From Luteimicrobium sp042670205 (GTDB taxonomy: Bacteria; Actinomycetota; Actinomycetes; Actinomycetales; Cellulomonadaceae), in the NCBI RefSeq assembly GCF_042670205.1, contig NZ_JBHUWD010000017.1:1-64000 (forward strand): a stretch of DNA of 64,000 nucleotides, read 5' to 3'. The notes below the pieces were generated by a model. It was not told where the DNA came from. It saw only the letters and a list, made by a program, of their open reading frames with translations, and ran no database searches. Shown one piece after another: positions 34,422 to 43,241 of the stretch (within the stretch, counting starts at the first letter, position 1; every line of letters begins with the position of its first letter). Made by a program: the position numbers and the translations under genes.

Positions 34422-35666
34422 TCACTCGCGGACGACCCGGTACCCGACCTCCCGCAGCCGCGACACGATGGCGTCGCAGTGCTCGGGCCCCTTGCTCTCG
34501 ATCTGCATCGGCACCCACACGTCGTTGAGCCCGAGCCCCACGTCGGTGCGCGTGTGGTCGATGTGCATGATGTTCCCCCCGAGCCCCGCGAGCTCACCGA
34601 GCAGGTTCGCCAGGGAACCGGGGCGGTCGTCGAGCATGACGCGCATCTTGAGGTAGCGCCCCGCGGCCACCATGCCGTGGCGGATGACGCGCAGCAGCAC
34701 GAGCGGGTCGATGTTGCCGCCCGACAGCACCGCGACGACGGGCCCCTCGAACGGCAGCTCGCCCCCGGCGGCGCCTGCGGCGAGCAGCGCCGCGACGCCC
34801 GCGGCGCCCGCCGGCTCGACGACGAGCTTCGAGCGCTCCGCGACCAGGAGCAGCGCGTGCGACAGGTCCTCCTCCGAGACCTCGCGCACCTCGACGCCGA
34901 GCTGCTGCAGGACCGCGAACGGCACGTCGCCGGGCCGTCCGACGGCGATCCCGTCCGCCATGGTCGGCTTCACGGGCACCGACACCGGGTGACCGGCACG
35001 CAGCGACTCGCCGAACGCCGGGACCCGCTGCGTCTGCACCGCGACGACCCGCACCTGCGGCGCGACCTCGGCCAGCACCGTCGCGACCCCGGCCACGAGC
35101 CCGCCGCCACCCGCGGGGACCAGCACCGTGCGCACGTCGGGCACCTGCTCGAGCAGCTCGAGGGCGAGCGTGCCCTGCCCGGCGACGACGTCCGCGTGGT
35201 CGAACGGGTGGATGAGGACGGCGCCGGTGCGCTCGGACTCCGCACGAGCCTCGAGGAGCGCCTCGTCCACGGACGCCCCGACGAGCCTGACCTCCGCCCC
35301 GTAGTCGCGGGTCGCGGCGATCTTCGGGAGGGCGGCGTCGACAGGCATGTACACGACGGCGCGCAGCCCGAGCAGGCGCGCCGCGAGTGCCACGCCCTGC
35401 GCGTGGTTGCCGGCGCTCGCGGCGACGACGCCGCGCGCCTTCTCGTCCTCGGTCAGGCGCGCCATGCGCACGTAGGCGCCGCGGACCTTGAACGAGCCGG
35501 CGCGCTGCAGGTTCTCGGCCTTGAGCAGCACGGGCAGCCCCGCGGCGTCGGACAGCGCACGTGACGCGAGGACGGGGGTGCGGCGCACGACGCCGTCGAG
35601 CAGCGCGGCGGCCGCCCGGACGTCGTCGAGCGTGACGGGCGCGGGCGCGTCGGGCGCGGCCGTCAT
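34422..35666 (-). CDS. ilvA: Threonine ammonia-lyase (biosynthetic/catabolic IlvA type)
   Basis: A 414-residue fold-type II PLP enzyme converting threonine to 2-oxobutanoate. The PLP lysine is in RAGSFKVRGAY, AASAGNHAQGVA is the substrate loop, and VPAGGGGLVAG binds the phosphate. A single C-terminal ACT domain (MRVMLDDRPGSLANLLGELA, from about residue 335) suggests amino-acid feedback or activation. The ATG overlaps the transporter stop. The frame is open upstream only as a shadow. Confidence 0.92.
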   Translation of the reverse strand: MTAAPDAPAPVTLDDVRAAAALLDGVVRRTPVLASRALSDAAGLPVLLKAENLQRAGSFKVRGAYVRMARLTEDEKARGVVAASAGNHAQGVALAARLLGLRAVVYMPVDAALPKIAATRDYGAEVRLVGASVDEALLEARAESERTGAVLIHPFDHADVVAGQGTLALELLEQVPDVRTVLVPAGGGGLVAGVATVLAEVAPQVRVVAVQTQRVPAFGESLRAGHPVSVPVKPTMADGIAVGRPGDVPFAVLQQLGVEVREVSEEDLSHALLLVAERSKLVVEPAGAAGVAALLAAGAAGGELPFEGPVVAVLSGGNIDPLVLLRVIRHGMVAAGRYLKMRVMLDDRPGSLANLLGELAGLGGNIMHIDHTRTDVGLGLNDVWVPMQIESKGPEHCDAIVSRLREVGYRVVRE

Positions 35667-36937
35667 GACGCGGTCGCCCCGCCGCCCGCGGCCGGGCCGC
35701 CCGCCGCGTCGCCGCGGTCCGGCCCGTCGGCGCCGCCGATGGGGAGGTCGCGCTCGGCGCGCGCGACCATGGGCGGGACGCGACCGGCATCGACGTCGTC
35801 GGCGGCGGTGTCGCGCCCGCGGATGGTCAGGTGGTCGTCCGTGCCGAGCTCGGGGAACTTGTCGTGGCCGTGCAGGTACAGGGTCACGGTGTTGAGGACC
35901 GCGACCAGCGGCACCGCGAACAGCGCGCCGACGATCCCGCCGACGAACGACGCCGCCGCGACGGACAGCAGCACGGCGACCGGGTGCAGGGACACGGCGT
36001 GGCCCATGAGGAACGGCTGGAGCACGTGGCCCTCGATCTGCTGCACGAGGAGCACGACGCCGAGCATGACGAGCGCGGACACCCAGCCGTTCGCGACCAG
36101 CGCCACCGCGACCGCCACCGCGCCGGTGACGACCGCGCCGACGATCGGCACGAACGAGCCGACGAAGACGAGGATCGCGAGCGGGAGCGCCAGCGGCACC
36201 CGCAGGATGAAGGCGCCGAGCCCGATGCCGACGGCGTCGACGAGCGCCACGAGGATCTGGGTGCGCGTGTAGGCGGCGAGCGTGACGATCCCGCGCCGGC
36301 CGGCCTGGTGCACGCGGTCCCGCGAGCGGGCCGGCAGGAGGCCGACGACCCAGCCCCAGATGCTCCGGCCGTCGTGCAGGAAGAAGAACGTGCAGAACAG
36401 GGCGATCAGCGTGCCTGCGGCCACGTGGCCGACCGTCACCGCCGCGCCCAGCGCGCCCGACACCCACGTGCTCGTGTTCGACGACAGCGACTTCGTCAGG
36501 GTGTTGACGTAGCGGGTGATGTCCTGGGCGTCGAGGTTCAGGGGGCCCGTGCGGAGCCAGTCCATGAACTGGTCGAAGCCCTCCTGCGCCTGGTCCTTGA
36601 GGTCCGCGAACCCCGACGCGATCGACCCGCCCGCGGCGGCGACGAGCGCGAGGACCACGACGACGAGCCCGATCAGCGCGGCCGCGCAGGCGAGCGCGCG
36701 CGAGAACCGTAGGCGGGTCTCGAAGAAGCGCACCACGGGCGTGAGAAGGACCGTGAGCATGAGCGCGATCGCGACCGGCACGACGATCGTCTTGAAGACG
36801 ACCGCCAGGTACCCGATGACGATCAGCGCGCCCGTGATCGCGAGGAGCCTCCACGACCAGGACGCGGCGGCCCGGACCGACGGCGGCACGGTCCCGGACG
36901 CGTCGGGCGCGGGCGGAGGGGCAGGGGTGGCGCTCAC
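35663..36937 (-). CDS. AI-2E family transporter
   Basis: A 424-residue membrane protein of the AI-2E/TqsA (UPF0118) family with about eight helices. The C-terminal membrane part carries the conserved FLMGHAVSLHPVAVLLSV region. Members export small molecules or act as ion antiporters; the substrate here is unknown. The C-terminal 60 residues form a polar tail. It is coupled to ilvA by an ATGA overlap, which may be genomic packing only. Confidence 0.88.
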   Translation of the reverse strand: MSATPAPPPAPDASGTVPPSVRAAASWSWRLLAITGALIVIGYLAVVFKTIVVPVAIALMLTVLLTPVVRFFETRLRFSRALACAAALIGLVVVVLALVAAAGGSIASGFADLKDQAQEGFDQFMDWLRTGPLNLDAQDITRYVNTLTKSLSSNTSTWVSGALGAAVTVGHVAAGTLIALFCTFFFLHDGRSIWGWVVGLLPARSRDRVHQAGRRGIVTLAAYTRTQILVALVDAVGIGLGAFILRVPLALPLAILVFVGSFVPIVGAVVTGAVAVAVALVANGWVSALVMLGVVLLVQQIEGHVLQPFLMGHAVSLHPVAVLLSVAAASFVGGIVGALFAVPLVAVLNTVTLYLHGHDKFPELGTDDHLTIRGRDTAADDVDAGRVPPMVARAERDLPIGGADGPDRGDAAGGPAAGGGATAS

Positions 36938-37028
36938 GGGATCACCCTACGGCCCGTGGAGGGGCCCGCACGGCGGCCGGTACACGTGCCGACACGCGGT
37001 GGTCGGCCCCCTCGACCCAGGGCGCTGA

Positions 37029-37382
37029 TCAGCCCCGGCCGAGCAGGTCCCGGCGCGCGGTGGCGTGCTCGTCGGCGGTGATGAGACCGCGGCGAGCCAG
37101 CTCGTCGAGCTCGGCGAGGCGGGCCTCCAGCGTCCGGGCGGCCGTGGGGAGGTCGCCGCGCAGCGCGTGCGCCGTGAGTTCGCCCTCGGTCGAGAGCGGG
37201 TCGATCCCGGCCTTCCTCAGACGCACCGCGCGGAGCACGGCGAGCACCACGATCAGAACGGCCGTCAGCACGATCACGACCAGGACGACGCTGAAGATCG
37301 CGTCGTAGGCGGACGGCAGCAGCGGGTTCTGCCCTCCGTCGACCGCGTCGTCGAGGTCACCGAGTTCGTCGAGCACCAGCAT
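37029..37382 (-). CDS. Small membrane protein with SHOCT-like C-terminus
   Basis: A 117-residue protein with one membrane helix (about residues 28-50, FSVVLVVIVLTAVLIVVLAV) and a C-terminal short helical domain (LAELDELARRGLITADEHATARRDLL) typical of SHOCT domains. The ATG at 37382 has GGGAG upstream. Function unknown. Confidence 0.78.
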   Translation of the reverse strand: MLVLDELGDLDDAVDGGQNPLLPSAYDAIFSVVLVVIVLTAVLIVVLAVLRAVRLRKAGIDPLSTEGELTAHALRGDLPTAARTLEARLAELDELARRGLITADEHATARRDLLGRG

Positions 37383-37476
37383 CCGCGTCTCCCCTGCCCG
37401 CCGGCCGGCCGGCTCCCTGCGCCGGGCGTGGCGGCACCGGTCGTGCGCGCACGCTAGCACGCGGCGGCGCCGCAGG

Positions 37477-39192
37477 TCAGAAGCGTGGTTCGCGCTGCTG
37501 GACGACGCGCTGCAGGAAGGCGGTGTCGCCCGTCGTCCACCCCTCGGGGGCGTCGAGCGCGGCGAAACCCTGCGCGTACTCGAGCTCGAACTGGTGGCCC
37601 GTGCCCATCGGGACGTCGCCGCCTGCGGCGAAGAACAGGTCGCCCGTGAGCTGCTCGAACGTCACGACGGGGAACCAGCGCGTCGCGTCCACGACACCCG
37701 TGCCTCGCGGTTCGGACAGCCAGTCCGGCCGGTCCCAGATCGTGTCGGGCGACCACCAGGTCACGCCGTCGGAGGCATGCTGCGCGTAGACGACCCGGGG
37801 CGAAGACCACGGCCCCGCCTGGGCGAGCGGGTCGCCGTCGCTGCCGGCCGGCCCGGTGAGGAACCGGACCTCCCGGCCACCGTCGACGACGGGCGCCACC
37901 TCGGGCGTCCCGGCCTCGCGGCCGTCAGTCACGTCACGCCACATCGGAGCGAAGCTCGGCGTCCCGACGAACAGCGCGCCGTCGGTGCGGCTCGCGACGT
38001 CCTGCGGGCCGCTGAACGCCGCCTGCATCCCGAACGAGCCGAGCGAGATGCCCGCGACCTCGAGCTTCGGCCGGTGGTCGGCAGGCAGCTCGGACCAGCG
38101 GGCGAACACCGCGTCGAACAGGGCGCGGCCGGCCTCGGCGGGGTGCTCGCGGTCGCCGATGAAGCTGAGCCAGCTCGGCAGGTTGGAGTACTGCATGGCC
38201 GCGATCGCGGTGTCGCCGCCGTGCAGGAGCTCGAACGAGTCGGCCATGCTCCAGTCGACCCAGCCCGAGCCGGTCGTCGTGACGACGAGGAGGTACTGCC
38301 GGTCCCACGCGTGGGTGCGGTCGAGCTCGGCGACGACGTGCGCGGCGGTGTCCGCGACGTCGTCGTCCATGCCCGCGTACACGCGGATCGGCTCGCGGAC
38401 CGCGCTCGGGTCGATTCCCGTCCTCGACGGGAGGGCACCCTCGAACGCGGCGAGCTGGGTGGTCGTGGGGCCGCCTGTCACGAAGCGCCGGCCCTCGCGG
38501 CCGAGGTCGTCCCAGGACTCGAGCGAGGACGGCGAGCCCGACCGCTCGGCCGCCGTCGGCTGGTCGACGCCCGCGTCGTAGGACGCGTTGGCCGCCGCGA
38601 ACGACGCGTTGAGCGCGCTCAGCACGCCGTCCCAGATGACGCCCGAGAAGATGCCCCACGCGAGAGCCCCCACGACGACGACCGCGACCGCTCGCGCGAT
38701 CGTCGCGGGCACCACCCGGGCCACCAGGCGCGCGAGCCGACGGGTCACGTTCCGCAGCCAGCGGGCGAGCGCGAGGAGCGGAACCGCGACCACGACCGCC
38801 AGGAACGGGACGAGCACGTAGCCCCACGGCGACGTCGCGGGCATCCCGAGCGCGGCGCGCACGTCCTGGTCCCAGCGCGCCCCCGCGACGACGCTCACCA
38901 CGACCGCGACCGGCGCGAGCACGACGAGGACGCGGCGGACCGGACGTCGTGCGGGCGCGAGCTTGTCGCGCACGTCGAGCGACCGCACGAGCCAGCCGAG
39001 CACCGCGCCGATGCCGTACCCGGAGAGCGCCGCGATGCCTGTGAGGACGCCCTGCACGACGCCGCCGCGCGGGATCAGGCTGGGCGTCTGCGCGACGCAC
39101 GCGAACAGGAGCGCCACCGCGGACGCGACCGTCCCCAGGCGGGACGGGTACGCGCGCGCCCACCGACCGACGCGCCACACGAGCGCCCCCAC
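37477..39192 (-). CDS. Membrane-bound alpha/beta-hydrolase family protein
   Basis: A 571-residue protein: the N-terminal half has about five membrane helices, the C-terminal half is an alpha/beta-hydrolase-like domain with nucleophile elbow GISLGS. It matches the two-part actinobacterial family often annotated Abhydrolase_9 (formerly DUF2319). The substrate is unknown; an ester or lipid at the membrane is a guess. The frame reaches 39324 through 21-bp repeats; the GTG at 39192 with GGAGG upstream was chosen as start. Confidence 0.8.
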   Translation of the reverse strand: MGALVWRVGRWARAYPSRLGTVASAVALLFACVAQTPSLIPRGGVVQGVLTGIAALSGYGIGAVLGWLVRSLDVRDKLAPARRPVRRVLVVLAPVAVVVSVVAGARWDQDVRAALGMPATSPWGYVLVPFLAVVVAVPLLALARWLRNVTRRLARLVARVVPATIARAVAVVVVGALAWGIFSGVIWDGVLSALNASFAAANASYDAGVDQPTAAERSGSPSSLESWDDLGREGRRFVTGGPTTTQLAAFEGALPSRTGIDPSAVREPIRVYAGMDDDVADTAAHVVAELDRTHAWDRQYLLVVTTTGSGWVDWSMADSFELLHGGDTAIAAMQYSNLPSWLSFIGDREHPAEAGRALFDAVFARWSELPADHRPKLEVAGISLGSFGMQAAFSGPQDVASRTDGALFVGTPSFAPMWRDVTDGREAGTPEVAPVVDGGREVRFLTGPAGSDGDPLAQAGPWSSPRVVYAQHASDGVTWWSPDTIWDRPDWLSEPRGTGVVDATRWFPVVTFEQLTGDLFFAAGGDVPMGTGHQFELEYAQGFAALDAPEGWTTGDTAFLQRVVQQREPRF

Positions 39193-39279
39193 GACCACCT
39201 CCGGGTCTCCCGCCCGACGACGCGCCGGGCCGCGCGGAACGTACCACGCAGGTCCCGCGCCCGCCCGGCTCGCCACGTC

Positions 39280-39321
39280 CCCCCGACCGTGACGCCCCGT
39301 CCACCGACGGTGACGCTGCGT
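39280..39321 (-). repeat. Family-D 21-bp repeat, two units
   Basis: Two adjacent 21-bp units on a core CCGACNGTGACGC (reverse complement GCGTCACNGTCGG) lie in the 147-bp gap upstream of the membrane hydrolase gene. The same unit builds the larger arrays at 47.9 and 60.4 kb. Confidence 0.65.
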
Positions 39322-39339
39322 CACCGCGGCGGGCCGCGC

Positions 39340-40098
39340 TCACTCGATCGCGCGCTCCGCGGCGACGAGCACGCGCTGCAGGCGCGCCTTGCGGAGGTTG
39401 GTGCGCACGACCCAGTCGAGGTCGCGGTCGTCGGCGGCGGGCGGCCCGAGCTCCTCGAAGACGGGCAGCCCCGCCTCGGGCGCCCCCGCGACCACGACGC
39501 TCCAGCAGTACCCGAGCGCCTGGCGCAGCGTCCGCACCGCGGGCTCCCGACGGCGGTCGGCCGGGACCGCGGCGAGGAGCCCCGTCGCTTCCCGGCACGC
39601 GTCGATCGCGGCCCGCGCGGTCGCGGGATCGCTCAGCAGGCGTGGCTCGCAGATCCCGGCGACGGCGGCGCGTGCGACGAGCGGGTCGGGCCCGGGCGCC
39701 CAGGCCGCGACCACGTCCCGCAGGCGCCGAGGGTCCGCGTCGCCGAGCCGCTGCAGAGCCATCGCGACCGCCTCGCGCTCGCGCCAGCTCTCCGAGACCG
39801 CGGCGCCCCGCAGCGCGGCGACGAGCGACCGGGCGGTCGAGCCCCCGTCGGGCGCCTCGACGAGCAGGCGCCCCAGCCCGACGACGCCGCACACGCGCTC
39901 GTACTCGTCGTCCGAGCGGGCGAGCTCGCGCGCGAGCGACCCCGGCGCGACGTCGGCGAACGCCGCCACGAGCTCCAGGTTGGCCCGGGGCCCCGGCAGG
40001 CCCGAGCGCTCGGCGAGGTAGCCGCGCACGGCTGCCGCGCCGTCGTCGGCGGCGAGGAGCGCGGTCAGGTCGGTGCGGTACGCGTCGCGCCGTGCCAT
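39340..40098 (-). CDS. HEAT-repeat-like protein
   Basis: A 252-residue, entirely alpha-helical protein with Ala/Arg/Leu-rich repeated helices (for example REREAVAMALQRLGDADPRR and VARAAVAGICEPRLLSDP) resembling HEAT/PBS-lyase repeats. Such scaffolds bind proteins or nucleic acids (DNA glycosylase AlkD is one example), but no catalytic residues can be assigned. The ATG at 40098 begins the repeat region; the upstream frame is a shadow. Confidence 0.7.
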   Translation of the reverse strand: MARRDAYRTDLTALLAADDGAAAVRGYLAERSGLPGPRANLELVAAFADVAPGSLARELARSDDEYERVCGVVGLGRLLVEAPDGGSTARSLVAALRGAAVSESWREREAVAMALQRLGDADPRRLRDVVAAWAPGPDPLVARAAVAGICEPRLLSDPATARAAIDACREATGLLAAVPADRRREPAVRTLRQALGYCWSVVVAGAPEAGLPVFEELGPPAADDRDLDWVVRTNLRKARLQRVLVAAERAIE

Positions 40099-40153
40099 GC
40101 ACCCACTCTCCCCCGCTCGTGCCGCGCGGCCCAGGTCCGTCGCGGCGCGTCGC

Positions 40154-40996
40154 TCAGCGCGGCTTGCGCCTCGAGGTGCCCGGACGCCGCCCGGCGGGCT
40201 TGCCGCCCCGGCCGCGCGCCGCCCCGCGAGCGCCGCCGCCCGCACGCGCACCGCCGGCCGCACCGCCCTGCTGCCGCTTGTCGGGACGAGCCTTCGGCGC
40301 CGGCTCCTCCGCCTCGCGGCGCCCGCGCGACGAGTTGGCCGTGCGCCCCCGGACGATCCCGACGAAGTCGTCGACGTCGTCGGTCGACCGGTCCACCGGC
40401 CAGGCGAGCGCGACGGGGGCCGAGGGCGCGCCGTCGAGCAGCCGGTAGGTGAGGTCCTTGCGGTGGTGCAGCCGTGCGAGCGACTGCGGCACGACGAGCA
40501 CCCCGATCCCGGCCGCCACCAGCTCGACCGCGAGGCCGGTCGTCGTCGGCTGCTCGAAGGGACGCCGCCCGGGGACGACGCCGCCCGGCCAGTCGAGCGC
40601 GTCGTCGGCGGGCTGGAGCAGGACCTCGTCCGCGAGGTCGTCGAGCCGGACGCGCTCACCCTCCTCGAGCGCCGCGAGCAGGTGGTCCTTCGCCACGACG
40701 ACGACCGCGACCTCCTCGTAGAGCGCGATCACGTGCAGGCCGTCGCGCTCGGTCGGCAGACGCAGGAGCGCGGCGTCGACCGCGCCGCCACGCAACAGGT
40801 CGGCGGCGTCGTCCGCGGGGACGGGAACGAGGTCGAGCGGGAGGTCGGGACGTCGGTCCGCCCAGGTCCGGGCCCACTTGCCGGGCGTCGCACCCGGGAC
40901 GTAGCCGAGCCGGAACGACGGGGGCGCGTCGCCGTCGTCGGGCGCACCGTCGTCCTGGCGCGCCCCGGCCACGTCGTCCTGCTGCTGGTCGTCCAC
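40154..40996 (-). CDS. LysR-type substrate-binding domain protein without HTH
   Basis: A 280-residue protein whose middle (about residues 27-215) is a LysR effector-binding domain: FRLGYVPGATPGKWARTW to LVVPQSLARLHHRKDLTYRLL. No N-terminal winged helix is encoded here or just upstream. The C-terminal 60 residues are Arg/Gly/Lys-rich and could bind nucleic acid. It is divergent from a DUF5997 gene, a pairing I recall from other actinobacteria. The GTG start precedes a Gln/Asp-rich segment. Role unknown. Confidence 0.78.
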   Translation of the reverse strand: MDDQQQDDVAGARQDDGAPDDGDAPPSFRLGYVPGATPGKWARTWADRRPDLPLDLVPVPADDAADLLRGGAVDAALLRLPTERDGLHVIALYEEVAVVVVAKDHLLAALEEGERVRLDDLADEVLLQPADDALDWPGGVVPGRRPFEQPTTTGLAVELVAAGIGVLVVPQSLARLHHRKDLTYRLLDGAPSAPVALAWPVDRSTDDVDDFVGIVRGRTANSSRGRREAEEPAPKARPDKRQQGGAAGGARAGGGARGAARGRGGKPAGRRPGTSRRKPR

Positions 40997-41075
40997 GTGA
41001 CCAGGCTATCGACCGCCGCCCGCCGGGACGCGGCGCGCCACCGCCGGGATCGCCGCGGCTCGGTACGCTTGCGGC

Positions 41076-41468
41076 ATGAGCTCCAGCCCCGCCGCGCGCC
41101 CGTCGTCTCACCGCATGAAGCCCGCGACCGCGGCCAAGAAGCTCGGGATCTACCTGCCGGCCACGCCGGAGGAGTTCCAGCACGGCGCGATCACCCGTGA
41201 CGAGCTCACCGAGCTCGAGCGGAACCCGCCGGCCTGGCTCGAGACGCTGCGCCGCGAGGGCCCGCACCCGCGGCCGGTCGTCGCGGGTCGCCTGGGTGTC
41301 TCGATCGCGGGCCTCGCCCGCGGCGGCATCACCGAGCCCCTCACGACCGCCGACATCGACGAGCTCCGTGCCGACCCGCCGCTGTGGCTCGTCGCCGAGC
41401 GCGAGACGCACCGCAAGGTGCTCGAGGAGGAGGAGCGGATCGCGGCGCGCCAGCGCGGCGAGAGCTGA
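41076..41468 (+). CDS. DUF5997 family protein
   Basis: A 130-residue soluble protein with KPATAAKKLGIYLPATPEEF near the N-terminus and GRLGVSIAGLARGGITEPLT in the middle, as in the actinobacterial DUF5997 family. The middle resembles a helix-turn-helix-like segment, so a DNA- or partner-binding role with the divergent LysR-domain protein is conceivable but unproven. Confidence 0.78.
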   Translation: MSSSPAARPSSHRMKPATAAKKLGIYLPATPEEFQHGAITRDELTELERNPPAWLETLRREGPHPRPVVAGRLGVSIAGLARGGITEPLTTADIDELRADPPLWLVAERETHRKVLEEEERIAARQRGES

Positions 41469-41499
41469 GCCTCCCCCGCCCCGACGACGTCACGCCGGG

Positions 41500-41901
41500 T
41501 CAGCCCTCCGGCGCGCCTTCTGCGCGCCTCGCCGCGCGGTCGGTGTGACCCAGCGCGAGGTCGGGGGCCACGACGTCGCGCAGCCTCGCCTTGAGCTGAG
41601 GCAGCTCCGGGAACGCGCCCTCCAGGGCCCGGTCCCAGACCACCTGCTCGGCGGCGCCGTCGTCGGGCGTGCCGGAACCCGGGCGCACCGTCACGCGGAA
41701 CACCCCGCCCGTGCCGGGGACGAGCGCGACCTCGCCGAGCCGGGTGCCGAACGTCGTGAGCAGCTCCTGCGCGACCCAGGACGCCCTGAGCATCCAGCGG
41801 CACTGCGTGCAGTACTCCACCGCGACCGACGGCAACCTGTCAGAAGCTGGCGGCACTGGGGTGCCGTCAGCTTCTGACAGCTCGGGGGGCGGGGCCGTCA
41901 C
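41500..41901 (-). CDS. SelT/SelW/Rdx-family thioredoxin-like protein
   Basis: A 133-residue protein whose core is an Rdx fold: EYCTQCRWMLRASWVAQELL carries the CxxC redox pair, with Cys in place of selenocysteine. The GTG start overlaps the metB stop (GTGA), implying coupling. The first 22 residues (PPPELSEADGTPVPPASDR) are encoded by a family-A hairpin and are absent from typical relatives. A TTG at 41835 after the hairpin is an alternative start that would make the hairpin intergenic. C-terminal tail is Arg/Ala-rich. Confidence 0.75.
   Translation of the reverse strand: MTAPPPELSEADGTPVPPASDRLPSVAVEYCTQCRWMLRASWVAQELLTTFGTRLGEVALVPGTGGVFRVTVRPGSGTPDDGAAEQVVWDRALEGAFPELPQLKARLRDVVAPDLALGHTDRAARRAEGAPEG
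41837..41880. repeat. Family-A hairpin at metB/Rdx junction
   Basis: A 20-nt arm (CTGTCAGAAGCTGGCGGCAC) pairs with 41861-41880 at 19 of 20 positions around TGGG. It lies 18 bp past the metB stop and inside the start region of the Rdx frame, so it is either a terminator/attenuator of metB or coding. Confidence 0.75.
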
Positions 41902-43148
41902 GCGAGGGCCTGGTCGAGGTCGGCGAGCAGGTCGGCCGCGTCCTCGATGCCCACGGAGACGCGCACGAGGTCGGCGGGGACCTCGAGCGCGGACCCGGCG
42001 ACGGAGGCGTGCGTCATGCGGCCCGGGTGCTCGATGAGCGACTCGACCCCGCCGAGCGACTCCGCGAGCGTGAAGACGCGCGTCCGCCCGACCACGTCGA
42101 GCGCGGCCGACTCCGAGCCGACCCGGAACGACACCATGCCGCCGAACCCGCGCATCTGGCGGGCGGCGAGCTCGTGGCCCGGGTGCGACGCGAGCCCCGG
42201 GTAGAGGACCTCCGTGACGCGGGGGTGCTCGTCGAGGAACGTGGCGACGGCGGCCGCGTTCGCGGTGTGCCGGTCCATCCGGACGGCGAGCGTCTTGAGC
42301 CCGCGGAGCGTGAGCCACGCGTCGAACGGCCCGGCCACCGCGCCCGAGGCGTTCTGGTGGAACCGCACCGCGTCCGCGAGGGACGTGCCGCCGTCCGGCG
42401 CCTGCCGCCCGCCGGGGAGCGCGACCGGCGCCTCCGCGGCGCCCCCGTGCCCGACGCGCGGCCCCACGACGAGCGCTCCCCCGACGACGTCGCTGTGCCC
42501 TCCCACGTACTTCGTGGTCGAGTGCACGACGACGTCCGCACCGAGCGCGAGCGGGTTCTGGAGGTAGGGCGTGGCGAAGGTGTTGTCGACGACGAGCAGC
42601 GCGTCGGCGTCGTGCGCGACCTCCGCGAGCGCCGCGATGTCGCTGATCCCGAGCAGCGGGTTCGTGGGCGTCTCGACCCAGATCGCGCGGGTGCGCCCGG
42701 GCTGGACGGCGGCCCGGACGGCGTCGAGGTCCGCGAGATCGGCGGCGGTGTGCTCGACTCCCCACGCGCCGAAGACTCGGGCGACGAGCCGGTACGTCCC
42801 GCCGTAGGCGTCGTCGGGGATGACGACGTGGTCGCCGGGGCGCAGCGCGGCGCGCAGCAGCGCGTCCTCCGCGGCGAGGCCGGACGCGAACGCGAAGCCC
42901 GCGGTCCCTCCCTCCGCCGCGGCGAGCGCCGTCTCGAGCGCGGTCCGCGTCGGGTTGGCGGAGCGCGAGTACTCGTAGCCGCCGCGCAGCCCGCCGACGC
43001 CGTCCTGCTTGTAGGTGGAGGTCGCGTAGATCGGCGGGACGACGGCGCCCGTCGTGGGGTCCGGGTCCTGTCCCGCATGGATGGCACGGGTCGCGAAGCC
43101 GGCACCGGACCAGTCGTGGTGTGCGCCGGGGCTCGTCTCGGGGGTCAT
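41898..43148 (-). CDS. metB: Cystathionine gamma-synthase
   Basis: A 416-residue fold-type I PLP enzyme of the Cys/Met-metabolism family. It opens with FATRAIHAGQDPDPTTGAVV, has YEYSRSANPTR, the PLP lysine in STTKYVGGHSD, and a C-terminal RVSVGIEDAADLLADL. It condenses an activated homoserine with cysteine to cystathionine, though related lyases look alike. A CBS gene 0.8 kb upstream on the same strand makes a transsulfuration pair. A roughly 15-residue Gly/Pro-rich insert follows VVGP. Confidence 0.9.
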   Translation of the reverse strand: MTPETSPGAHHDWSGAGFATRAIHAGQDPDPTTGAVVPPIYATSTYKQDGVGGLRGGYEYSRSANPTRTALETALAAAEGGTAGFAFASGLAAEDALLRAALRPGDHVVIPDDAYGGTYRLVARVFGAWGVEHTAADLADLDAVRAAVQPGRTRAIWVETPTNPLLGISDIAALAEVAHDADALLVVDNTFATPYLQNPLALGADVVVHSTTKYVGGHSDVVGGALVVGPRVGHGGAAEAPVALPGGRQAPDGGTSLADAVRFHQNASGAVAGPFDAWLTLRGLKTLAVRMDRHTANAAAVATFLDEHPRVTEVLYPGLASHPGHELAARQMRGFGGMVSFRVGSESAALDVVGRTRVFTLAESLGGVESLIEHPGRMTHASVAGSALEVPADLVRVSVGIEDAADLLADLDQALA

Positions 43149-43205
43149 CGGTCCAGGCTATCGACGCCGGGCGCGCCGTGGGCGGCCCGTGCGGAACGGG
43201 CACCC

Positions 43206-43241
43206 TTGCCAACCTAGGCTATTGCTATTAGCTTTACGGCT
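43206..43241 (+). promoter_or_regulatory. Leaderless sigma-70-type promoter
   Basis: -35 TTGCCA (43206-43211), 17-bp spacer, -10 TAGCTT (43229-43234), then 7 nt to the ATG, so transcription should start at or next to the A of the start codon. The TAGC-TTTACG-GCTA inverted repeat (43229-43242) overlaps the -10. The same arrangement occurs at 48079-48114. Confidence 0.75.

Noticed and set aside
37383..37460. Longer N-terminus of the SHOCT-like protein
   Set aside because: The upstream residues are Arg/Ala-rich shadow and the internal ATG has a better ribosome site.
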